Positions 57,315 to 64,000 of a DNA stretch of 64,000 bases are shown piece by piece; within the stretch, counting starts at the first letter, position 1, and each line of letters starts with the position of its first letter. This DNA is from Oscillatoriaceae cyanobacterium M7585_C2015_266 (GTDB lineage: Bacteria; Cyanobacteriota; Cyanobacteriia; Cyanobacteriales; Oscillatoriaceae): the NCBI GenBank assembly GCA_015295835.1, contig DVEG01000026.1, positions 1-64,000 on the forward strand, written 5' to 3'. The position numbers and the translations under genes are program-made. Below the pieces are notes generated by a model. The model ran no database searches and had not been told where the DNA came from. It saw nothing but the letters and a program-made list of their open reading frames with translations.

Positions 57315-57387
57315 GGGCACGTAGCTCAGTGGATAGAGCATCAGATTCCGGTTCTGAGGGTCGGGGGTTCAAATCCCTCCGTGCTCG
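57315..57387 (+). tRNA. trnR-CCG: tRNA-Arg(CCG)
   Basis: 73 nt. Acceptor stem GGGCACG pairs with CGTGCTC (one G-T). D-arm GCTC/GAGC; anticodon arm TCAGA TTCCGGT TCTGA gives anticodon CCG; T-arm GGGGG TTCAAAT CCCTC (one G-T). Discriminator G. No CCA encoded. Convergent with kaiC. Confidence 0.96.
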
Positions 57388-57394
57388 TAGAAAT

Positions 57395-57433
57395 AAACTG
57401 CCGAGCTGGAGTTACCAGCGTATTAGCAGTTTT
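57395..57433. terminator. bidirectional terminator between tRNA-Arg and kaiC
   Basis: AAACTGC (57395-57401) pairs with GCAGTTT (57426-57432), with a nested GCTGG/CCAGC stem (57405-57409, 57415-57419). The T run on the plus strand and TTTATTTC on the minus strand would serve both convergent genes. Confidence 0.6.
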
Positions 57434-57475
57434 CAAGTGTTATAGCAGTACAGATGCACTACAGAAGCAATTTAC

Positions 57476-59044
57476 TCACATTTCATCATCTTCGTTCTTC
57501 TTACCCTGAACCCCCTTGACAATACGCGACAGCTCCATCTTTTCATCCACAGAAATGCGCGTAGGAGCGCCGCTAATAATCCGCTCGTAATTGCGGAAGG
57601 AATCCTTAATTTCTGGCCCGCGTTCACTGATGGTATACTCGCGAATGCCCTTATCGTGCCAGGAACCTCGCATCTTAAAGACGTTGATAGCGCGGGCCAT
57701 TTCTCCCCGAATTTCCACGTATTGTAACATCAAAATAGTATCGGTAATTGTAGAAATATGGGAATCCGTAATCGAATGGGAACCCATAAATTGGTCAGTA
57801 GTATTAGTAAAAAAGCCAGTGATTTCTTCTTGTTTGGCATAACCGGTGACACCAATAACGAACTGTCGGAAAGCGTTATTACTGACACCGCGATCTAAAG
57901 CTGAGAGAGAGTCGATCGCAATTCGAGACGGCTTGAATTCTGCAATTTCCGATTTAATAATTTGTAAATGGTCTTCTAAACCTGCCGATTCCGGGTAAGT
58001 ACAGAGAATTCTCAGCAAACCTCTTTGTTCCATTTCCTCAAAATCAATACCCCAAGAATAGGCATTGCGGAGCAATTGGGCGCGAGATTCTTCATAAGCG
58101 AATAACATAGCTCTTTCACCGCTCTTGCAAGCTTCTTCTAAGAATTTACTCACCAAAAGCGTTTTACCCGTACCGGTGGCTCCGGTAGCCAAAATAATCG
58201 AATCTTTGAAGAAACCGCCACCGCACATTTCGTCTAGAGTTTTGACACCGGAAGAAACTCGCACATTGGAAGAGCGTTGAGTCAATCGCATTGCTCCGAG
58301 TGGGAAAATGTTAATGCCATCATTGGTAATCGTGAAGGGATATTCCCCTTTCATATGGGTAGTGCCCCGGAGCTTCAAAATCTCAATAGTGCGACGCCTC
58401 CGCTCACCTTCGAGAACATTACGGACGATAACCACGTTGTCGGAGACAAATTCTTCTACTCCAAAACGGGCCACTGGGCCGTATTCTTCTACGCGCTCCG
58501 TTGTCATAATAGTGGTGACACCTAATTGTTTGAGACGAGCAACCAAGCGAAATATCTCTCGTCGCACGACGGAGGCGGCATCGTACTGTTGAAATACGGC
58601 AGTTACCGAGTCGATAGAAACTCTTTTAGCTTTGTACTTACGAATGGCGTACTGAATCCGCTCAATCAGGGCAGATAGGTCAAAATTGCCTACCACTTCT
58701 TGACCTTCTGGATCGGGGGAGGCGTCTAGAATAAATAATTTGCCTTCGTCAATTAAACGCTGCAAATCCCAACCAAAGCTGGAGGCGTTTTTAATAATAT
58801 CAATTGGGGATTCTTCAAAAGTAACAAAGACGCCGGGTTCGTCAAACTGCATAATGCCGTTGTAAAGAAATTGAACCGCTAACAGTGTTTTCCCGGTGCC
58901 AGAGGTGCCACTGACTAAGGTGGTTCGACCTATTGGTAAACCTCCGTGGCTGATATCGTCTAAGCCTTCTATCATCGTGCGAATCTTTTGCACGCCCATT
59001 GGTTGTGAATTATTTGGTTTCCCTACTTTACTGGCTTCATTCAT
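57476..59044 (-). CDS. kaiC: circadian clock ATPase KaiC
   Basis: 522 residues, double RecA-like (CI and CII). CI has Walker A GTSGTGKT near residue 46 and the catalytic Glu pair in VTFEESP. CII has GATGTGKT, then the phosphorylation loop MGSHSITDSHISTITDTILM with Ser-Thr equivalent to Ser431/Thr432 and Thr426 of the S. elongatus protein. The CII tail ends VQGKKNEDDEM. KaiC autophosphorylates and dephosphorylates over a 24 h cycle under KaiA and KaiB control. It is the last gene of kaiA-kaiB-kaiC, 62 bp after kaiB. All key residues are intact. Confidence 0.98.
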   Translation of the reverse strand: MNEASKVGKPNNSQPMGVQKIRTMIEGLDDISHGGLPIGRTTLVSGTSGTGKTLLAVQFLYNGIMQFDEPGVFVTFEESPIDIIKNASSFGWDLQRLIDEGKLFILDASPDPEGQEVVGNFDLSALIERIQYAIRKYKAKRVSIDSVTAVFQQYDAASVVRREIFRLVARLKQLGVTTIMTTERVEEYGPVARFGVEEFVSDNVVIVRNVLEGERRRRTIEILKLRGTTHMKGEYPFTITNDGINIFPLGAMRLTQRSSNVRVSSGVKTLDEMCGGGFFKDSIILATGATGTGKTLLVSKFLEEACKSGERAMLFAYEESRAQLLRNAYSWGIDFEEMEQRGLLRILCTYPESAGLEDHLQIIKSEIAEFKPSRIAIDSLSALDRGVSNNAFRQFVIGVTGYAKQEEITGFFTNTTDQFMGSHSITDSHISTITDTILMLQYVEIRGEMARAINVFKMRGSWHDKGIREYTISERGPEIKDSFRNYERIISGAPTRISVDEKMELSRIVKGVQGKKNEDDEM

Positions 59045-59106
59045 TGCTTTATTTATACCCGTGACTAATCTGAAAAATTAAATAAATACATTCAGGTTGA
59101 GCTTCC

Positions 59107-59421
59107 CTAGAGGTTGGACTCCTCTTCACACAGTTCTTCGTAGAGGAGATCTAATCCTATTAATACTTTTTCTCGATCTGAGAGATCTCCAATAATTTTA
59201 CGCACTGGCGGAGGCAGTATCTTGGATAACGTTGGCGTGGCCAATATTTTGTCCTCTTCTGCCAGTTGGGGATTTTTGAGTACGTCTATGACTTTGAGGG
59301 CATACACTCCTTGAAACTCTTGTTCGAGGATGTTTTTGAGTGTTTTTAAAGCCCTAACTGAATTAGGGGTATTACCGGCTACGTAGAGCTTGAGAACATA
59401 GGTTTTTTTGAGAGCAGACAT
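59107..59421 (-). CDS. kaiB: circadian clock protein KaiB
   Basis: 104 residues, the usual KaiB length. It begins [20 protein letters not shown] and continues [20 protein letters not shown], the thioredoxin-like half that switches fold before binding Kai[23 protein letters not shown] is the conserved Pro-rich segment. The acidic C-terminus ([11 protein letters not shown]) is typical. It sequesters KaiA at night. Between kaiA (90 bp gap) and kaiC (62 bp gap). Confidence 0.98.
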   Translation of the reverse strand: MSALKKTYVLKLYVAGNTPNSVRALKTLKNILEQEFQGVYALKVIDVLKNPQLAEEDKILATPTLSKILPPPVRKIIGDLSDREKVLIGLDLLYEELCEEESNL

Positions 59422-59511
59422 AATAATTTTAAGACAATGAAAGAAGACGGTAAAGAGGATTGAGTTTTTTTTATAAAACTATTCTTGTTTTGCTTCTTGC
59501 TTGCCACTCAT

Positions 59512-60447
59512 TCACGAATCTCGCGGAATAGAACGACGATACATTTCGCACAAGTGGGCTATGGTGTCGATCAGCGTCAAGCGGTAGTCAAGCAACACCT
59601 CTTCACTCCGACCTTCTAGTTTTAATTGTTTGGCAAATTCATCCATTAATTCCATATGTATTTCTACTATGTTTGTCACAGGCAGGTCGGCAAAAAAAGC
59701 TTGATTAACGAAATCGTCTATTTTTTGATTTATAGATTCATCTTTAGAAAAATAATTTAAAATTATTTCCCGATATTCGGCTTTGAGATTTTCCAGAAAT
59801 TCTTTTCTTTCTGGAGGTGGTAAATGGCGCAGAAAACGTTGGGGATTTCTTTTGTAATACACGCCTAAGTATCCTAATCGTTCCTTCAATTTTTCAGCCA
59901 AACGACGCTGCTGTTGTAGAAGGAAATGCTGAATGCTGAGTTCTTGGGGAGTTTTGGCTTCTACAGATCGATTAGGCAAGTTGCCGCTGGGAGAAAGATT
60001 TAGGAATTCGGCAAGCGCGCGATCTATATAAGCAGGAATCTGGCTGAGTTGAAAGCTGGATACTTGAACTTCAGCCGGATGGTAAAGACAATTGGTTTTT
60101 TTTGTACCTACTGCCGACTGAGGGGGCGGTGGAGTAATCTCCGGAATAAGAGTTGAGGGAAATTTTTGCAACTCAGCCTCAGAGTATCTTGGGGATGGGA
60201 AGTTCAAAATTACTGCCGGCAAAAGAGTGTTTTCCTGACGTAGTTGATTGGCCACTTCCACACCATCAGGATCGTTTTCCAAAATCAGACAATCCAATTG
60301 TTGCTTCTCTCGTTCGACAAATTGGACAAACTCTGTAGGTGACTTGCAGGAAGTGACACAATAGCGAGCGCTTGCCAAAAGCCCGGCAATGGACTCGGCA
60401 AGCTGAGGATCGCGCAGGAAAATACAAATAGAGAGTTGTGTACGCAC
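59512..60447 (-). CDS. kaiA: circadian clock protein KaiA
   Basis: 311 residues, full length; GTG start. The N-terminal pseudo-receiver domain (1-135) lacks the phospho-acceptor pattern, as known for KaiA. The C-terminal four-helix domain that binds the KaiC tail begins near 170 (QQQRRLAEKLKERLGYLGVY) and continues DDFVNQAFFADLPVTNIVEI, then HMELMDEFAKQLKLEGRSEE and IAHLCEMYRRSIPRDS. Many filamentous cyanobacteria have short KaiA lacking the N-domain; this one is long, as in Synechococcus. KaiA stimulates KaiC phosphorylation. Confidence 0.97.
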   Translation of the reverse strand: MRTQLSICIFLRDPQLAESIAGLLASARYCVTSCKSPTEFVQFVEREKQQLDCLILENDPDGVEVANQLRQENTLLPAVILNFPSPRYSEAELQKFPSTLIPEITPPPPQSAVGTKKTNCLYHPAEVQVSSFQLSQIPAYIDRALAEFLNLSPSGNLPNRSVEAKTPQELSIQHFLLQQQRRLAEKLKERLGYLGVYYKRNPQRFLRHLPPPERKEFLENLKAEYREIILNYFSKDESINQKIDDFVNQAFFADLPVTNIVEIHMELMDEFAKQLKLEGRSEEVLLDYRLTLIDTIAHLCEMYRRSIPRDS

Positions 60448-60747
60448 TCGCCGTAGATTTTTAAACAGATTGAGTTACTGAGGGCATTGCAGTATCGATC
60501 ATATAGCAGCCTCCAAAAAGAAAGCTTAATATTAATTTATACTTTTGCCTTTAATTGTAACCAATTGTAAGGGTAATACCTTCTGCGACATTCCGGAGTC
60601 ATAATTAAGCTGTGAAGCTTCGCGAGCTGATATTTTGCGATCATCATCGGCGAATATAAGCGGCCCTAAGTGGCCCAAAGATCCGGCTTATATCAGACAA
60701 ACAACAGTTCGAGAGAAGCTGCGCCTGAAGTAAGCGCCTGATTGCTC
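60448..60747. other. divergent promoter region, kaiA / CBS-histidine kinase
   Basis: 300 bp with no gene. It contains an inverted repeat ATATAAGC (60654-60661) / GCTTATAT (60686-60693) with an inner GGCC-rich part, 55 bp upstream of the kinase start. This is presumably where both promoters lie; kaiA transcription would run minus. Confidence 0.6.
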
Positions 60748-63700
60748 ATGTCAACACCCACTTTATATTTGAAAGCATTTATCGAGCAAGTGCCAACTTG
60801 CCGGGAAACTACAACCCAGGCTGCGGTACTGGAAATTTTGCAAAAAAATCAGTGCGATCGCTTGGTAGTTATCAGCGAAGAACAAACTCCCTTGGGATTA
60901 ATACACTTACACAGCCTCCTCCCCCACCTGATGACTGCCTTATCTACAGTGGGAACAGCCCCCCGTGGCTGTCTACGCCCATCTAAATCAGTAATCCCAG
61001 AACTCCAGCAACCAATTTCGGCGAGCGCTTCAGCAATTCTAGAACCATTAGCCAGCTTAAGCGCCAATCTCAGCCTCAGAGAATTTTGGCCCTACCTGCA
61101 AGCGCAACAAGACATTCTTGCAGCCAGACAAGAGTGGGCATTAGTCGATGAGACAGGCAAATTTTTGGGACTTCTTGACAGAGGGCGGCTATTAAAATTC
61201 CTGGCACTACAAGTCAGCCCCAAAATAGCAGAAACTACAGATACTGACGAAACCCCTGAAAATTTAGCTTCTTTCGATTTATCAGAGCCAGCCCTGCTCA
61301 GAACCTTCCAACCCCTATTCAAAATCCTAAAGCAATTACCAATCCCATTAATTTTACAAACCAATAAAGGGAAGGTACTGCTTCGCAATCACGCATGGCG
61401 CCGGGAATTTCCGCAAATTCAAGTGGCAGCAAGTACTTTAACAGAAAAAACCCAACAGCAGGAAAACAAAACAGCCTTTCCCCATCTACAACAGCCCGAA
61501 CCAGCCACCAGCCAAAGCGTTTGCCTGATGCCAAATGGACAGCAAAAAGTTTGGCAATTTGTAAAAATGCCGCTGGGGATAGTTTTGCCTAAACCAGTTG
61601 ATAAAGAATCTGCATCCATAAAGCAGCAAGAAACGCACTCCGCCAGTGGTAGCGGTAGAAAAAAACAACAAAAAAACAGCAAAAAGGCTCCCTCACCCGC
61701 AAACATTCAAGAAGAGCCAGAAACCGTTTGGTTGGTGTTGGCGCAAGATGTGACAGAACAACATCTAGTCGCCAAAGAGCTAGCCGCGAAAAATGCCGAT
61801 TTAGTCCAGCTCAATCGCCTCAAAGATGAATTCTTAGCCTGTATTAGCCACGAACTTAAAACCCCACTTACTGCTGTATTGGGCTTGTCCACCTTACTTA
61901 AAGAGCGGGCAATTGGCCCTCTGAACGAACGTCAAGCTCGCTATGTGCGATTGATTTATCAGAGTGGTCGTCACCTGATGACAGTAGTAAATGATATCTT
62001 AGACTTGACGCGCATAGAAACCGGGCAAATGGAACTAATCCTAGAACCGGTGAATATTGCCACTGTGTGCGCTCGCGCCTACAAACAAGCCCTGCAACAC
62101 TACTGCGCCCTGGAGGAAGAGCCGCCAACCCACGACGGCAACGGTAACGAGCCAGCAGACACCTGCACAACCAAAGTTCAATTCTCCCTAGAAATCGAAC
62201 CAGGATTAGAAACCCTAATAGCCGACGAATTACGCCTGCGGCAAATGCTAGTCAATCTTCTATCCAATGCCCTCAAATTCACAGCAGCCGGAGGGAAGAT
62301 TGGATTAAAGGTAAATCACTGGGAAGGCTGGATCGCCTTTACAGTCTGGGATAGCGGCATTGGCATTCCCGACGACAAACAGCACCTGATTTTTCAAAAA
62401 TTCTCACAATTAGAAAATCCTCTCACCAGGCAATTTGAAGGAGCAGGTTTAGGATTGGTATTGACTCAGCGCCTCAGCCGAATGCACGGCGGCGATGTCA
62501 CCTTTATTTCCAAGGAAAATCAAGGCAGTCAGTTTACCCTACTTTTGCCCCCTAGCCCCCCTCAATCAGATACTCTTTGGGAAGGAACAAACAAAAAACC
62601 GCACCGGATCGTTTTAATCGTAGAAGCAGTGCCCCAGTTTATCGAAGCACTGAGTGAACAACTCATCGACTTAGGCTATCGGGTTTTAATTGCTCGTACC
62701 GGTACGGAAGCCCTGGAAAAAGCCCGCCGCTTTAAGCCGCAGGTAATATTTATCAATCCTGTACTGCCTTTGTTATCAGGCTGGGATGTGCTGACGCTAC
62801 TCAAAGCCGATGCTATAACCAGTCATATTCCCGTTATCGTCACGGCAACCCAAGCCGAAAAAGAACTCGCCCGTCAAAACCGCGCCGATGGTTTTTTAAG
62901 TCTACCTGTGCAGCCTGAAGCTTTACAAGCTAAGTTAGCCAACCTGGAAGAGCCACCCCTAGTTAGGGCTGTTTCGCCAATTGTACTGCGCTTAAATGTC
63001 AGCTCTCACAAGCAGGAAGAAAATCGGAAAAAAGATAATATCAACAGCGCACAATCTGCTGAACTCTCTGAGCTGATGGCACAATTCAACAGTCTGCTAC
63101 ACCGCCATCACTACCGTGTTTTAGAGGCTGATGATTTAGAGGAAGCTGAACTTCTTGCCCGCGTTTGGCAGCCGAATGTCGTGTTGCTCAACAGTGTCGG
63201 CGGATTGAAAGCTCCTGTGTCTTTTTTCAAAAAGCTTAGTCAATATAGCAGTTTGGCATCTGTGCCCCTCGTCACTCTGGAAGAAGAAATCGCTCGCGCT
63301 GCTAATCAAGTTCGAGGGCTGTCGGTATTTTATGGCTTTTGGAAGCCAGGAAATAAAGCTGCTCCGTCTGCTTTGTTGCGAGTGCTACAAATTGCTACGG
63401 GTATGAATTGGAAACCTTCTATTCTTGTTGTAGATATCTCGACTTTGCCAGATTTATCGGAAGCTAAACCGAAAAATGAGTGGCTCTCGGCTTTGATACA
63501 GTATATCCAAACTGCTGGATTTAAAGGTATAGTGGGGCACTCTTGGGCAGAGGTTTGGCGGCTACTCCAGCGCCAAAGTGTTGATTTACTTTTGATTTGC
63601 TGGCAAGATGTGGTGCTAGATGCAAAGGTGGAGCAAGCGCTCGCTTCTTTGCAGCAACTATCTCCTAAACCTCCTATTATAGTGCTAATGCAGCAACGGG

Positions 63701-63969
63701 AAATTTCACAACCTGTCGGTAAGGAATCAGAAAATCAACATAGTCAATCTTTGAAAGCTCTACATTCTTCTTCAAATTCTCCTTCGGTGTCTGCCTGCCT
63801 GGAAGAAAAGCAAAATAAGTCTTTTTTGGGCTTTTCTTTTGAACAGGCTACTTCTAAAACTGAACGAATTTTGCTGGAAATTGCTACTTATATTTTACCT
63901 TATGATTTGTCAAAGGCTGATTTGATTGACAAAATTCGTCAATCTCTGGGAACTCGAGTTGAGTTATAA
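60748..63969 (+). CDS. hybrid sensor histidine kinase with CBS pair and three degenerate receiver domains
   Basis: 1073 residues from ATG 60748; a TTG two codons earlier is possible. CBS pair at about 1-165 (FIEQVPTCRETTTQAAVLEI; VISEEQTPLGLIHLHSLLPH). A PAS-like linker covers 190-340. HisKA His is near residue 368 in CISHELKTPLTAVLGL. HATPase boxes: N box MLVNLLSNALKF (about 501), DSGIGIPDD and GAGLGLVLTQ. Then three receiver-like domains: about 617-740, 777-885 and 889-985. In the first, the phospho-Asp position is Asn (VIFINPVLPLLSGW), the acidic pair is lost and the Lys is replaced (FLSLPVQP). The second is VVLLNSVGG. Active kinase, inactive receivers. Divergent from kaiA. Confidence 0.87.
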   Translation: MSTPTLYLKAFIEQVPTCRETTTQAAVLEILQKNQCDRLVVISEEQTPLGLIHLHSLLPHLMTALSTVGTAPRGCLRPSKSVIPELQQPISASASAILEPLASLSANLSLREFWPYLQAQQDILAARQEWALVDETGKFLGLLDRGRLLKFLALQVSPKIAETTDTDETPENLASFDLSEPALLRTFQPLFKILKQLPIPLILQTNKGKVLLRNHAWRREFPQIQVAASTLTEKTQQQENKTAFPHLQQPEPATSQSVCLMPNGQQKVWQFVKMPLGIVLPKPVDKESASIKQQETHSASGSGRKKQQKNSKKAPSPANIQEEPETVWLVLAQDVTEQHLVAKELAAKNADLVQLNRLKDEFLACISHELKTPLTAVLGLSTLLKERAIGPLNERQARYVRLIYQSGRHLMTVVNDILDLTRIETGQMELILEPVNIATVCARAYKQALQHYCALEEEPPTHDGNGNEPADTCTTKVQFSLEIEPGLETLIADELRLRQMLVNLLSNALKFTAAGGKIGLKVNHWEGWIAFTVWDSGIGIPDDKQHLIFQKFSQLENPLTRQFEGAGLGLVLTQRLSRMHGGDVTFISKENQGSQFTLLLPPSPPQSDTLWEGTNKKPHRIVLIVEAVPQFIEALSEQLIDLGYRVLIARTGTEALEKARRFKPQVIFINPVLPLLSGWDVLTLLKADAITSHIPVIVTATQAEKELARQNRADGFLSLPVQPEALQAKLANLEEPPLVRAVSPIVLRLNVSSHKQEENRKKDNINSAQSAELSELMAQFNSLLHRHHYRVLEADDLEEAELLARVWQPNVVLLNSVGGLKAPVSFFKKLSQYSSLASVPLVTLEEEIARAANQVRGLSVFYGFWKPGNKAAPSALLRVLQIATGMNWKPSILVVDISTLPDLSEAKPKNEWLSALIQYIQTAGFKGIVGHSWAEVWRLLQRQSVDLLLICWQDVVLDAKVEQALASLQQLSPKPPIIVLMQQREISQPVGKESENQHSQSLKALHSSSNSPSVSACLEEKQNKSFLGFSFEQATSKTERILLEIATYILPYDLSKADLIDKIRQSLGTRVEL

Positions 63970-64000
63970 AATTAAATAATATAGATAGAAATGTTACAGT

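Noticed and set aside
1-64000. CRISPR array, prophage or complete transposon
   Set aside because: No regularly spaced short repeats, integrase, transposase or cas gene was found. The repeats present are protein-coding tandem repeats and single hairpins.

Overview
The window is a piece of a cyanobacterial chromosome, most likely from a filamentous, Oscillatoriales-like organism. Evidence: an intact kaiA-kaiB-kaiC clock operon, ndhL, chlP, pcyA, glgB, rpaA and a cyAbrB regulator, a tRNA-Leu(UAA) gene split by a group I intron, and very frequent GCGATCGC (HIP1) octamers. Genus cannot be fixed from sequence reading alone. LAYOUT. 1-12209 (minus): five tightly packed genes for exported proteins. 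Four are DUF11/SdrD-like secreted proteins and one is a 1281-residue Ig-domain plus outer-membrane beta-barrel protein. Two junctions overlap (4 and 10 bp), so this is almost certainly one operon, and it is the least understood system here. 12713-14829 (minus): minC-minD-minE division-site operon. 14938-20367 (minus): pentapeptide-repeat protein, DUF1537-type sugar-acid kinase, a frameshifted hypothetical gene and a short-form phosphoketolase. 20965-27640: ClC channel with CBS domains, DUF1648 membrane protein, GlcD-like glycolate dehydrogenase, HD phosphohydrolase, CbiB and a cysteine-free Rrf2 regulator. 27641-31812: a foldable intergenic region, cyAbrB, intron-bearing tRNA-Leu, and ndhL-DUF3007-trpA. 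31813-34071: rpaA (clock output regulator) convergent with chlP. 34378-39863 (plus): CysA-like ATPase, two tandem peptide-type substrate-binding lipoproteins and one DppB-type permease. 39882-46927: RTX/PPC protein, DUF255 thioredoxin-like protein, coiled-coil protein, FtsI and an FtsL-like protein. 47344-53553: repeat lipoprotein, GST-like protein, small secreted protein, glgB, pcyA and a decayed devB pseudogene. 53600-57081 (minus): three membrane or cell-wall proteins, including an M15-like protein with altered metal ligands and a CAAD/CURT1 protein. 57315-63969: tRNA-Arg(CCG), kaiABC (minus), and divergent from kaiA a CBS-histidine kinase with three degenerate receiver domains. HOW THE PARTS RELATE. 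The clock core (kaiABC) and its main output regulator (rpaA) lie about 26 kb apart. The kinase facing kaiA is a plausible clock-associated sensor by position and by its pseudo-receivers, but this is inference. Division is represented twice (minCDE; FtsL-like plus FtsI). Carbon metabolism is represented by glgB, phosphoketolase and glycolate dehydrogenase, and pigment synthesis by chlP and pcyA.
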